A stretch of DNA of 64,000 bases from Pararhodonellum marinum (GTDB lineage: Bacteria; Bacteroidota; Bacteroidia; Cytophagales; Cyclobacteriaceae), in contig NZ_JACEFJ010000005.1 of the NCBI RefSeq assembly GCF_015354735.1, forward strand, positions 124,001 to 188,000. Reading direction: 5' to 3'. This document shows, piece after piece, positions 35,104 through 43,985 of the stretch (its first letter is position 1; each line of letters begins with the position of its first letter). Below the pieces are notes generated by a model. It had not been told where the DNA came from. It did no database searches and saw only the letters and a program-made list of their open reading frames with translations. The position numbers and the translations under genes are program-made.

Positions 35104-36312
35104 ATGCGAACAACTTTCGCTTTGGTCATGACCTTCCTGGTTTTGACCTTCCATGGTGTTTTTGCAAGGGACACGATGGAAGACTCAGTAAGTACCAATG
35201 CTGTTGAAACACCTGTTAAAAAGCATTGGGCTGAAAGTATCCAATTGAGAGGTTATGCCCAATTGCGGTATAACCGGCTATTTGAGACCAATCCATTGCT
35301 CCAGTGTGAACAATGCGATAAATCCTGGGGGGAAAACGGAGGGTTTTTCTTTCGTAGGATCCGGATGATCTTTTATGGTGACATTCATCCTAGGATTTAC
35401 TTTTACATTCAGCCGGATTTCGCTTCCGGAGGAGGAAATTTTGCTCAGATCAGAGATGCCTATTTTGATCTTGGCTTGGATGCCAAGCAGGAATTTAGGT
35501 TGCGAATTGGTCAGAGCAAGGTGCCTTTTGGTTTCGAAAACCTGCAGTCCAGTCAAAACCGGGTTCCCTTGGACCGAAATGATGGTTTAAATTCCGCAGT
35601 CGCCAACGAACGGGACATCGGGGTCATGTTTTATTATGCACCTACTGAAATCCGAAAAAGATTTTCATACCTGGTGTCATCAGGACTGAAAGGATCAGGA
35701 GATTATGGTGTTTTTGGACTAGGCTTGTACAACGGACAAACTGCCAACAATCCGGAAAAAAACAACTCCTTGCACGTGGTATCAAGGGTGACCTATCCCT
35801 TTGAATTGCCGTCAGGACAGATCATTGAAGGTTCTTTCCAAGGGTATACCGGAAAATTTGTCATCAACCGAAATCCTTTGACTGATTTTGACCAGACCGA
35901 ATTTAGGGAATATAGGTATGGGCCGAGCTTTATCATGTATCCACAGCCTTTTGGTATTCAGGCCGAATTTAACTGGGGAAGAGGACCTGAGTTCAATCCT
36001 GAAACCATGGATGTGGAGGACAAGCCATTGGAAGGTGGATATGTATTGGCTTCCTATTTTTTGAGATCTGGTAAGGATATTTTTATTCCTTTCACTAGAT
36101 ACCACTATTATAAGGGCGGGAAAAAACATGAGTTGGATGCCACACGGCATCGGGTAAAAGAACTGGAGATAGGGGTGGAGTGGCAACCGCATCGAAATTT
36201 TGAACTCGTTGCTATGTATACCATATCAGATCGGACCTTTGAAAATTCGCTTAACCCTGACAACAGACAAAAAGGAAGTCTACTCAGATTACAGGCACAA
36301 ATCAATTTTTGA
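35104..36312 (+). CDS. OprO/OprP-family outer-membrane porin
   Basis: A 402-residue barrel protein with signal peptide MRTTFALVMTFLVLTFHGVFA. It has many amphipathic strands, e.g. LRGYAQLRYNRL, FFFRRIRMIFYGDIHPRIYF and the phosphate-porin motif RLRIGQSKVPFGFENLQSS. The C-terminus ends SLLRLQAQINF with terminal Phe, needed for barrel insertion. It matches the phosphate-selective porin O and P family (PF07396), which admits phosphate or polyphosphate. A small cysteine pair CEQCDKSWGE near residue 60 is unusual. Upstream direct repeats suggest phosphate control. Confidence 0.85.
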   Translation: MRTTFALVMTFLVLTFHGVFARDTMEDSVSTNAVETPVKKHWAESIQLRGYAQLRYNRLFETNPLLQCEQCDKSWGENGGFFFRRIRMIFYGDIHPRIYFYIQPDFASGGGNFAQIRDAYFDLGLDAKQEFRLRIGQSKVPFGFENLQSSQNRVPLDRNDGLNSAVANERDIGVMFYYAPTEIRKRFSYLVSSGLKGSGDYGVFGLGLYNGQTANNPEKNNSLHVVSRVTYPFELPSGQIIEGSFQGYTGKFVINRNPLTDFDQTEFREYRYGPSFIMYPQPFGIQAEFNWGRGPEFNPETMDVEDKPLEGGYVLASYFLRSGKDIFIPFTRYHYYKGGKKHELDATRHRVKELEIGVEWQPHRNFELVAMYTISDRTFENSLNPDNRQKGSLLRLQAQINF

Positions 36313-36421
36313 TTTAGATTCCTGAAGATGCCAATGAGCAATATTTTCCAAACAAAATCCATATGGTAAAATTTTGGATTTCTATTCTTAAATTTGGGCT
36401 TATTGGTTCAAACCTATATAC

Positions 36422-36973
36422 ATGAACACGATCAAGCTTCAGATTTTTGCTGTTTGGCTCACAGTATATCTCCTTACACCCGTTAGATTTGAATACATCA
36501 AATCCTACACAGCTGTTCCCGATAAACCTGTTCAAGCAGACAATGTAAAGGATAGGCTGAATAAACTGCTTGTGGAAGGTGACATTCCCATGCTGCAACC
36601 GGAAGAAGTGGTTATCATCAACCTATGGGCTACCTGGTGCGGCCCTTGCATCCAAGAGATTCCCGACCTTAATGATCTGGTGGATAAGTATGAAGGAAAG
36701 AAAGTCAGATTTATTGCTTTTTCGGATGAAAATGAAACGGTCTATCAGAAATTTGTTGGAAAAAGAAGGCAGTTTCGATTTGATTATGAGCTCAGTTTTG
36801 GAAACCTGGATGCGTATGATTTTCTGAAAGCCTTTGATCAAAGGTACCATGGAAGAGCCATTCCGCTTCACCTTATGGTAACGGCGGAGGGTGAAGTCAA
36901 ACAGGTATTGGTGGGCGCCTCACCTTTACATCCACAAATGATGGAAAACTTTTTAGATGAACAATTGAAATAG
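36422..36973 (+). CDS. TlpA-like thiol-disulfide protein
   Basis: A 183-residue thioredoxin-fold protein with one N-terminal hydrophobic segment (IFAVWLTVYLLTPV) that exports or anchors it, and the redox centre LWATWCGPCIQEIPDL (Cys73, Cys76). The cis-proline region is GRAIPLHLMV. TlpA/CcmG-like proteins reduce apocytochromes or copper sites in the periplasm. It lies 2 kb before the cytochrome c maturation genes and could play the CcmG role, but hemB and pyrF lie between and the transcript is not clearly shared. Confidence 0.85.
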   Translation: MNTIKLQIFAVWLTVYLLTPVRFEYIKSYTAVPDKPVQADNVKDRLNKLLVEGDIPMLQPEEVVIINLWATWCGPCIQEIPDLNDLVDKYEGKKVRFIAFSDENETVYQKFVGKRRQFRFDYELSFGNLDAYDFLKAFDQRYHGRAIPLHLMVTAEGEVKQVLVGASPLHPQMMENFLDEQLK

Positions 36974-37036
36974 CATTTGAGAAAGGTTTTACGAGAATTA
37001 GAAACATTCCGGACCCGAATCTTCTTTCATAATCAT

Positions 37037-37044
37037 TACTTTTG
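37037..37044 (+). promoter_or_regulatory. -7 promoter box for hemB
   Basis: TACTTTTG fits TAnnTTTG, 21 bp before the ATG at 37066; a TTG start of the longer frame lies inside the box. Confidence 0.55.
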
Positions 37045-37065
37045 TTGGTAAACCATAAAATTGCC

Positions 37066-38034
37066 ATGCTAAGAAGACCCAGAAGAAACAGGAAATCAAC
37101 CGTAATTCGGGAAATGGTCGAAGAAACCCGACTATCAGTCAAGGATTTCATTTTCCCTGTTTTTTTGATAGAAGGTGTTAACCAAAAAATTCCTGTTGCC
37201 TCCATGCCTGGAATTTATCGTTATTCCTTGGATTTGCTTTTGGAGGAGGTCGAAAGCTGTCTAAAATTAGGGATTAAAGCCTTTGATATTTTCCCCGCTT
37301 ATCCTGAGGACAAGAAGGACAAATGGGCTACAGAAAGTTACCAGCCTGATACATTTTACCTCAAAGCCATCCACAAGATCAAATCCACTTTTCCAGAAGC
37401 CTGTGTGATGACCGATGTGGCCATGGATCCGTACAGCTCAGATGGACACGATGGATTGGTTCAAAATGGCAAGATACTCAATGATGAGACCTTAGAAATC
37501 CTTGGCAAAATGGCTTTGGCCCAAGCAAGGGCAGGAGCCGATATTTTAGGTCCCTCTGATATGATGGATGGAAGAGTTGGGTATATCCGACAGGTACTGG
37601 ATGAGCATGATTTCACCGAAGTTTCCATCATGTCTTATACCGCCAAATACGCCAGTGCATTTTATGGGCCTTTCAGAGATGCTTTGGACTCTGCGCCTAA
37701 GATGGGAGACAAGAAATCCTATCAAATGGATCCGGCGAATTATCGGGAGGCTTTGATAGAGGCAGATCTTGATGCAGAGGAAGGGGCTGATTTTCTGATG
37801 GTCAAGCCTGCCCTGGCTTACCTGGATGTGATTCGCCTGCTGAATGACAATTATAACCTTCCTATCGCCGCCTATAATGTGAGCGGTGAATATGCCATGA
37901 TCAAAGCAGCAGATGAAAAAGGCTGGCTAGACGGAGAAAGGGCCATGTTAGAATCTCTATTGAGTATCAAAAGAGCAGGCGCCAATGTGATTCTAAGCTA
38001 TTTTGCCAAGGAGTTTGCCCTGCTTTCAAAATAA
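37066..38034 (+). CDS. hemB: Delta-aminolevulinic acid dehydratase (porphobilinogen synthase)
   Basis: A 322-residue TIM-barrel enzyme joining two aminolevulinates into porphobilinogen for haem. The Schiff-base lysines are in SYTAKYASAFYGPFRDA and LMVKPALAYLD. The metal loop reads TDVAMDPYSSDGHDG: aspartates replace the zinc cysteines, marking the Mg-dependent class. The start at 37066 follows the promoter box and gives the usual MLRRPRRNRKS N-terminus. Haem supply next to a cytochrome c maturation cluster is a sensible grouping. Confidence 0.95.
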   Translation: MLRRPRRNRKSTVIREMVEETRLSVKDFIFPVFLIEGVNQKIPVASMPGIYRYSLDLLLEEVESCLKLGIKAFDIFPAYPEDKKDKWATESYQPDTFYLKAIHKIKSTFPEACVMTDVAMDPYSSDGHDGLVQNGKILNDETLEILGKMALAQARAGADILGPSDMMDGRVGYIRQVLDEHDFTEVSIMSYTAKYASAFYGPFRDALDSAPKMGDKKSYQMDPANYREALIEADLDAEEGADFLMVKPALAYLDVIRLLNDNYNLPIAAYNVSGEYAMIKAADEKGWLDGERAMLESLLSIKRAGANVILSYFAKEFALLSK

Positions 38035-38116
38035 GTGTAGTCACCAAGAAATGGGTTCCAATCTTGATAGCTATTTAACTAGGCACCTTTTTCCTTACTA
38101 TTTGCATGCTTTGTAT

Positions 38117-38124
38117 TAAGTTTG
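38117..38124 (+). promoter_or_regulatory. -7 promoter box candidate for pyrF
   Basis: TAAGTTTG matches TAnnTTTG and lies 59 bp before the pyrF ATG. A -33 element at good spacing is not clear. Confidence 0.4.
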
Positions 38125-38183
38125 TGCTAGTTTTTGTTGGGGCAAGTTTTATACGGCCTCTCCATTAAACCCAGCATCAACCC

Positions 38184-39002
38184 ATGGATAGACAAGCCCT
38201 CTTTCAACACATTCAGAACAAGTCCTCCTTCCTCTGTGTGGGATTGGACACAGACCTTTCCAAAATACCTACCCATTTGCTGAAGGAAAAAGATCCGGTC
38301 TTCGCCTTCAATAAACAAATTATTGATCATACTGCAGACCATGCGATAGCCTATAAACCCAACTTAGCCTTCTACGAAGCCCAAGGACCTAAAGGGTGGG
38401 AAAGCCTTCAGAAAACCCTTGAATACATTCCCAAAGACATTTTTACTATAGCCGATGCCAAAAGAGGCGATATCGGAAACACTTCTGCATTGTATGCGAA
38501 AGCTTTTTTTGAAACCATGGATTTTGACGCTTTAACTGTGGCGCCCTATATGGGTGAGGATAGTGTAAAACCATTCCTGGATTTCAAAGACAAGTGGGTC
38601 ATTTTATTGGCCCTGACCTCTAACCAAGGCAGTCAAAATTTCCAGTCCCTGCTCCTTGAAGACGGGAGTCCTCTGTATTCGGAGGTTTTGAAGAAGAGTC
38701 AACAATGGGGAAATTTGGATAACCTGATGTATGTGGTGGGAGCGACGAGAGGGGAAAGAATTGCCGAAGTCAGAAAAATTGTTCCCGACCATTTTTTTCT
38801 GGTACCGGGCGTTGGAGCGCAGGGCGGGAGTTTGGAAGAAGTGGCCCGCTACGGGATGAACAAACAGTGTGGCCTTTTGGTCAATTCCTCAAGAGGCATC
38901 ATTTATGCTTCAAGAGACAAAGATTTTGGACGGTCAGCACAAAAAGAGGCGATAAAGATAAAAGAGGAAATGGGTCAGCTGTTGGATCAGTATTGTCATT
39001 AA
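38184..39002 (+). CDS. pyrF: Orotidine 5'-phosphate decarboxylase, type 2
   Basis: A 272-residue enzyme making UMP from OMP. Type 2 marks are [14 protein letters not shown], the catalytic charge network [22 protein letters not shown] and [19 protein letters not shown] for phosphate binding. The longer type 2 form is usual in Bacteroidota. It ends 11 bp before ccmB, so the two may be co-transcribed. Confidence 0.94.
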   Translation: MDRQALFQHIQNKSSFLCVGLDTDLSKIPTHLLKEKDPVFAFNKQIIDHTADHAIAYKPNLAFYEAQGPKGWESLQKTLEYIPKDIFTIADAKRGDIGNTSALYAKAFFETMDFDALTVAPYMGEDSVKPFLDFKDKWVILLALTSNQGSQNFQSLLLEDGSPLYSEVLKKSQQWGNLDNLMYVVGATRGERIAEVRKIVPDHFFLVPGVGAQGGSLEEVARYGMNKQCGLLVNSSRGIIYASRDKDFGRSAQKEAIKIKEEMGQLLDQYCH

Positions 39003-39013
39003 GAACCAAAACC

Positions 39014-39679
39014 ATGTGGAAAGAAATTGCCGTATTGGTTAGAAAGGAAATCACCCTGGAGTGGAGGCAAAAGTATGCCCTCAATGGTATCCTATTGTAT
39101 GTAGTAAGTGCGGTTTTTCTCACTTATCTCAGTGTAGGTGCCCAGCAAGGTAACCTTAATGTCGGGACTTGGAATGCCTTGTATTGGATCATCATTCTTT
39201 TTTCTGCTGTCAATGCGGTTGCCAAAAGTTTCGTTCAGGAGCATCAAGGCAGGCAGCTGTACTATTACATGATCGCTTCCCCTGAAGCCATCATTATTTC
39301 CAAAATTTTTTACAATACCTTGCTGACCCTGATGTTGGCTTTGTTGGGTTATCTGGTGTTTGGGGTGATATTGGGAAATCCGGTGCAGGACCAAGGTCTT
39401 TTTCTCTTGAACCTCTTTTTGGGATCTGTGGGATTCTCGGCCTGTCTTACCATGGTTTCGGGGATTGCTTCCAAAGCGGGTAACAACGCGACGCTGATGG
39501 CCATCCTGAGTTTTCCCATCATTATTCCCATCTTATTGATGTCCATACGGATTTCTAAAAACGCCCTGGATGGTTTGGATTGGTCTGTCAGTGTGGATAA
39601 GTTGATCACCCTTTTGGCGATCAATGCCGTGATCGCTGCCACGGCTTATATACTTTTTCCTTACCTCTGGAGGAGTTGA
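39014..39679 (+). CDS. ccmB: Haem exporter permease CcmB
   Basis: A 221-residue membrane protein with six predicted helices, CcmB-like: starts MWKEIAVLVRKEITLEWRQKYA, then GILLYVVSAVFLTYL, and later ATLMAILSFPIIIPILLMSI. With CcmA (ABC ATPase, not in this window) and CcmC it handles haem loading in cytochrome c maturation System I. The frame opens upstream inside pyrF; the ATG at 39014 is chosen because it begins at the conserved N-terminus. Confidence 0.9.
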   Translation: MWKEIAVLVRKEITLEWRQKYALNGILLYVVSAVFLTYLSVGAQQGNLNVGTWNALYWIIILFSAVNAVAKSFVQEHQGRQLYYYMIASPEAIIISKIFYNTLLTLMLALLGYLVFGVILGNPVQDQGLFLLNLFLGSVGFSACLTMVSGIASKAGNNATLMAILSFPIIIPILLMSIRISKNALDGLDWSVSVDKLITLLAINAVIAATAYILFPYLWRS

Positions 39680-39839
39680 GATTTTCCACTTGGCGAAAGC
39701 TGTTTGAAACCCCAAAACAAAAGATTTACCTTATCTCTTTGGTTTCCTGTTTCTATACCCCTCTTTCCGATTTTCTGCCATTTATCCAAAACGGGACTTA
39801 TTATATGACAAAAAGCACAGGAATGAGAAACTTATGGCT

Positions 39840-39847
39840 TATTTTTG
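39840..39847 (+). promoter_or_regulatory. -7 promoter box for ccmC
   Basis: TATTTTTG, 25 bp before the ccmC ATG, in a 193-bp gap after ccmB that holds no other gene. Suggests ccmC-ccmF can be transcribed apart from ccmB. Confidence 0.5.
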
Positions 39848-39872
39848 CACTTAATTAAGCAAACGAAATAAA

Positions 39873-40550
39873 ATGAGAGCAAACTGGTGGAAGGTACTGT
39901 CAGTCATCTTATTGGGATTTACCCTGACCGTGGGCCTTTTGGGAGATGTTCCTAGACTGCCTATTCTCAATGAAACCATTCGGGCTTTGTATTTCCATGT
40001 GACCATGTGGTTTGGCATGATCCTTATGCTGGTGGTAGCGGTATACCACAGCATCCGATACCTGCGATCCAATGACCTGAAGCATGATGATATGGCCATA
40101 GAATTTACCAATTCCGCCATTCTTTTTGGTGTCTTGGGAATTGTCACGGGCATGTTGTGGGCTAAATTTACTTGGGGAGACTATTGGAGTGGTGATCCCA
40201 AACAAAACGCTTCAGCCATTGGATTGCTGATGTATTTTGCCTATTTGGTTTTAAGAAATTCACTCACTGATGTATATCAAAGAGCCAGAATAGGTGCCAT
40301 TTACAATATCTTTGCCTTTGCGGCTTTTATTCCGCTGATCTTTGTCTTGCCAAGACTTACCGATAGCCTTCACCCTGGCAACGGAGGTAATCCTGGATTC
40401 AATGCCTATGATCTTGACAGCAATCTTAGATTGGTGTTCTATCCCGCGATTATAGGTTGGACGCTTTTGGGAGCATGGTTGAGTACAGTTAGGGTGAGAC
40501 TCAGAAGGATAGAGCGAAAACTTGAAAACAAACTGATTAATCAGACTTAA
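39873..40550 (+). CDS. ccmC: Haem handling protein CcmC
   Basis: A 225-residue protein with six membrane helices and the haem-binding WWD-type segment WGDYWSGDPKQNASAI facing the periplasm. Histidine ligands are available at YFHVTMWFGM and in the later loop DSLHPGNG. CcmC places haem on CcmE. One base separates it from the CcmD-like gene, which is therefore in the same transcript. Confidence 0.92.
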   Translation: MRANWWKVLSVILLGFTLTVGLLGDVPRLPILNETIRALYFHVTMWFGMILMLVVAVYHSIRYLRSNDLKHDDMAIEFTNSAILFGVLGIVTGMLWAKFTWGDYWSGDPKQNASAIGLLMYFAYLVLRNSLTDVYQRARIGAIYNIFAFAAFIPLIFVLPRLTDSLHPGNGGNPGFNAYDLDSNLRLVFYPAIIGWTLLGAWLSTVRVRLRRIERKLENKLINQT

Positions 40551-40808
40551 ATGAAAAACTGGTTCTGCATCCTTTTCCTAGTGATCAGCCTGAATGCATC
40601 GGCTCAGGATAAAATCCCCATCACAGAGGAAGACTATCAAAATTCCCGAATTGAAATGGCGGACGTCATGCGTTCTAGCGGAAAAATTTATGTGCTAGTT
40701 GGCATTATCGGGATTGTTTTCGGCGGAATTTTGGTTTACCTCATAAGTACCGATAGGAAAGTGGTCAAACTCGAGAAAATGCTCAAAGAAGAGAGTGGAT
40801 ATGATTGA
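40551..40808 (+). CDS. CcmD-like small membrane protein
   Basis: An 85-residue protein with an N-terminal signal-like segment (WFCILFLVISLNASAQ), a short periplasmic part, one membrane helix (IYVLVGIIGIVFGGILVYLI) and a cationic tail with KVVKLEKMLKEE. This topology and position directly after ccmC fit CcmD, which holds CcmC and CcmE together. Sequence similarity to proteobacterial CcmD is too weak to see. Confidence 0.7.
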   Translation: MKNWFCILFLVISLNASAQDKIPITEEDYQNSRIEMADVMRSSGKIYVLVGIIGIVFGGILVYLISTDRKVVKLEKMLKEESGYD

Positions 40809-40921
40809 ATATCATTTTATTCAGAAAATTTCCGATTAAAATGCTTAATAACAATGATCAGAGAGATAGGTTTTGTCGTTAGGTACAATGAGCCTTCTTG
40901 CTGTATAAATTGATAAAAATT

Positions 40922-41338
40922 ATGAAAAAGGGACATATCATCGGGATTGGAATCATAGCCGTCGCCATCTTGATCATCATTTCCTCCATTGGAGATGCAA
41001 GTACTTATGAAAGTTTCTCCACAGCTAAAGCCTTGGCAGTAAAAGGCGATAGCAAAGCCATCCACGTGGTAGGAGAATTGAAAAAAGACGCGTATGGTAG
41101 GGTAGTAGGCTTGCAGGTAGAAGAAGATAAAACCTCCTTCATTTTTACCATGGTGGACAATGATGGCATAGAGCAACAGGTTTATTACAACGAACCTGTT
41201 CCAGCGGATTTTGTTAGGACTGAACAAATCGTCGTTATCGGTTCTTTTAAGTCTGAGGAAATGTTTGTTGCAGATAAGATCCTCATGAAATGCCCATCCA
41301 AATATCAGGAGACTGAGGTACAGTCAGCCGGAATGTAA
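40922..41338 (+). CDS. ccmE: Haem chaperone CcmE, variant CxxxY type
   Basis: A 138-residue periplasmic haem carrier: one N-terminal anchor helix (IIGIGIIAVAILIIISSI), then an OB-fold beta-barrel with KAIHVVGELKKDAYGRVVGL and QIVVIGSFKSEEMFVADKIL. Standard CcmE binds haem covalently through a histidine in HxxxY. Here the equivalent position is Cys124 in LMKCPSKYQE with Tyr128, that is CxxxY. This variant is known from sulfate reducers and archaea, usually without CcmH. The frame opens 8 codons earlier, but the ATG at 40922 fits the anchor better. Confidence 0.88.
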   Translation: MKKGHIIGIGIIAVAILIIISSIGDASTYESFSTAKALAVKGDSKAIHVVGELKKDAYGRVVGLQVEEDKTSFIFTMVDNDGIEQQVYYNEPVPADFVRTEQIVVIGSFKSEEMFVADKILMKCPSKYQETEVQSAGM

Positions 41339-41367
41339 GCATGTTTCCTTCTCGATTAAAGTAAACT

Positions 41368-43896
41368 ATGATCAATACCTTTGTTGGTAATTTAGGCCAT
41401 TTCGCAGTGGTCTTGGCTTTTGTAAGCGCCATCCTCACAGCTTATGCTTATTACAGATTCAGTATCGCTTCTGAATTGGAAAAACCCAGTTGGCAAAAAT
41501 TCAGTCGGACGGTTTTTTACGTGCATGCGCTTTCCAGCGTGACCATCGCTTTTGCTCTTTTTGAAATTATCTACAACCACCGGTTCGAGTATTTCTACGC
41601 TTATTCCCATTCCTCCAAAGCACTGCCAGTGCATTACATGATCTCAAGTTTTTGGGAAGGTCAGGAAGGGGCCTTTATCCTTTGGATCTTTTGGAACATG
41701 GTTTTGGGACTTATTTTGATTCGCACCAACAAGGCATGGGAGGGACCTGTCATGATCGTTTTCGCATTGGTTCAGGCTTTCCTTGTTTCCATGATTTTAG
41801 GCGTGGTAATTGGGGATTTAAAGATAGGTAGTTCTCCTTTCATGTTGTTGAGAGATGTCAGCAATGCCCCTATTTTCCAGATCAATCCAGATTTTGTACC
41901 TGCTGATGGTACGGGGCTTAACCCGTTGTTGCAGAACATTTGGATGGTAATTCATCCACCTACCTTGTTTCTAGGGTATGCCTCTACTTTGGTACCTTTC
42001 GCCTTTCTGATGGCGGGATTGGCTACAAAAAAATATTCCGAATGGATCAGACCAGCATTGCCATGGGCCATATTTTCGGCTATGATTCTGGGGATGGGCA
42101 TCATAATGGGAGCCTATTGGGCTTATGTGACGTTAAATTTTGGAGGTTATTGGAATTGGGATCCAGTAGAAAATGCCGTTTATGTGCCTTGGTTGATTTT
42201 GGTGGCATCTATTCACACCATGATCACCTTCAAAAAAAGCAGCACAGCACTCAAAACCTCCATTGTTCTGGTGATTTCCACCTTTATCCTGGTACTTTAT
42301 GCTACTTTCTTGGTCCGAAGTGGCGTCTTGGGAGATGCCTCTGTACATTCCTTTACAGACTTAGGGCTATCAGGGCAATTGTTGATTTACATGCTCTTTT
42401 TTCTCTTCGCTGCAGTTTTTCTGGCCGCAAAGTCCTGGAAACACATCCCCACTTCGGAAAGAGAGGCATCAGTTTATTCCAGAGAATTTTGGATTTTCAT
42501 CGGAGCCACCACCTTGGCTTTGATGGCTTTTCAGGTTATTTTGCCTACTTCCATTCCAGTATTTAATGCCATCGTGGAAATGTTTGGAGGCATTTCAAAC
42601 ATGGCTCCCCCGGCGGACCAAGTAGGTTTTTACACCAAATTCCAATTGTGGTTTGCCGTTATCCTGGCTTTGTTGACCGCGGTGGGACAGTTCTTTTGGT
42701 GGAACAAAATGGACGGAAAAACCCTAAAAGAAGCATTGACAGTTCCTTACATCATTACCATTTTACTCACAGCCATCATTATTGTTTTGGCAAAGGTGTA
42801 TGACATAAGGTTTATGGTGATTGTTTTGGCAGGTGTGTTTACCATTGTGGCCAACAGCACCATTTTAATCAAGATACTCAGAAAATCAAGCTTTAAATTG
42901 GCTGGCGGTTCTCTAGCCCATATTGGCTTGGGGATGATATTGATTGGGATCATGTTTTCTTCGGGATACTCTGAAGTAATCTCTACCAATCTGAGTGGTT
43001 TGACCTATAAGCGAGAATGGGAAGATGATCTTAATAAGCAGAATGTGTTGCTTTGGGTCAACAAACCCACCCAAATGAAGGATTACGATGTGGTATACCG
43101 GGGAAGACACAAGAAGGTGGTGGGTGTGCCTGGTTATGTCAGAGTAAATAAGCTACAAACCACAGATGATGTCAATGTAGCCATTGCCCTTGAGGACATT
43201 TCGGCTAAAGGAAAGGTGTATCATCAAAAAGGAGATAAAGTAAATCTGGTCCTTGAGGAAAACAGTTATTTTGAAATAGAATATTATCAGGACGATGAGT
43301 ACAAATTTACCCTCTTCCCTATGTCTCAACCCAATCCCACGATGGGGCTGATCTCCTCGCCGGATTCCAAAAGGTTTCTCTCCAAGGACTTATACACCCA
43401 TATATCTGCCATCAATGATTATGAGGATCCTGAATGGAAGGAAGATGAATGGTACGAAATCAGTCCCGGAGAACAGGTTTTCATCAGTGATTTCGTAACA
43501 AATTTTGAAGGTGGGGAAGTAATCACAGAGGTGGAAGGCTTTGAATTGGAGGAAGGTGATATTGCGGTGAAAGCCAAGCTGATCGTTCTGGACAATGATA
43601 TAAGAAAGCCTCTTGAACCCATTTTTCTGATCCGGGGCAGTCAAGTGGGTAGGATTCCGGTCATTGACAATGACCTGGGTGTCAAAGTGACCTTGGAAAA
43701 TATTTTGCCGGAAGAAAACAAATTTGTTTTTAAGGTCAACCGCTACCAAAAGGATTATGTGGTGATGAAAGCCATGGTCAAACCCCATATCAACATTCTT
43801 TGGGCTGGCACCATCATCATGCTCTTCGGATTCTCAGTAGCCATTTACAGGCGATATGATGAATTCAGTAAGATGCGTGACAAAGGATTGGAATAA
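41368..43896 (+). CDS. ccmF: Cytochrome c haem lyase CcmF
   Basis: An 842-residue membrane protein with about 13-15 helices. It has the CcmF N-terminal segment ISSFWEGQEGAFILWIFW, the WWD haem domain GGYWNWDPVENAVYVPWL and flanking histidine regions (MVIHPPTLFLGYAS, HSFTDLGLSG). A periplasmic beta-rich domain lies near the C-terminus (about 520-800). CcmF joins haem to apocytochrome CxxCH motifs after delivery by CcmE. It is 29 bp after ccmE. Neither ccmH nor ccmI follows. Confidence 0.95.
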   Translation: MINTFVGNLGHFAVVLAFVSAILTAYAYYRFSIASELEKPSWQKFSRTVFYVHALSSVTIAFALFEIIYNHRFEYFYAYSHSSKALPVHYMISSFWEGQEGAFILWIFWNMVLGLILIRTNKAWEGPVMIVFALVQAFLVSMILGVVIGDLKIGSSPFMLLRDVSNAPIFQINPDFVPADGTGLNPLLQNIWMVIHPPTLFLGYASTLVPFAFLMAGLATKKYSEWIRPALPWAIFSAMILGMGIIMGAYWAYVTLNFGGYWNWDPVENAVYVPWLILVASIHTMITFKKSSTALKTSIVLVISTFILVLYATFLVRSGVLGDASVHSFTDLGLSGQLLIYMLFFLFAAVFLAAKSWKHIPTSEREASVYSREFWIFIGATTLALMAFQVILPTSIPVFNAIVEMFGGISNMAPPADQVGFYTKFQLWFAVILALLTAVGQFFWWNKMDGKTLKEALTVPYIITILLTAIIIVLAKVYDIRFMVIVLAGVFTIVANSTILIKILRKSSFKLAGGSLAHIGLGMILIGIMFSSGYSEVISTNLSGLTYKREWEDDLNKQNVLLWVNKPTQMKDYDVVYRGRHKKVVGVPGYVRVNKLQTTDDVNVAIALEDISAKGKVYHQKGDKVNLVLEENSYFEIEYYQDDEYKFTLFPMSQPNPTMGLISSPDSKRFLSKDLYTHISAINDYEDPEWKEDEWYEISPGEQVFISDFVTNFEGGEVITEVEGFELEEGDIAVKAKLIVLDNDIRKPLEPIFLIRGSQVGRIPVIDNDLGVKVTLENILPEENKFVFKVNRYQKDYVVMKAMVKPHINILWAGTIIMLFGFSVAIYRRYDEFSKMRDKGLE

Positions 43897-43913
43897 AATT
43901 TTTATGGAAAGAA

Positions 43914-43960
43914 GAAACCGAGACCACCCTAAAGAAGTTGGTCTCGGTTTCTTTATTTTT
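43914..43960 (+). terminator. Terminator after ccmF
   Basis: A perfect 13-bp stem GAAACCGAGACCA (43914-43926) / TGGTCTCGGTTTC (43939-43951), 12-nt loop, followed by TTTATTTTTT. Confidence 0.92.
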
Positions 43961-43985
43961 TCAGGAAATTTTGGTTATTTCAGCT

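Noticed and set aside
39676-39858. 60-codon frame between ccmB and ccmC
   Set aside because: It overlaps the ccmB stop and runs through the ccmC promoter box; composition is that of non-coding DNA.
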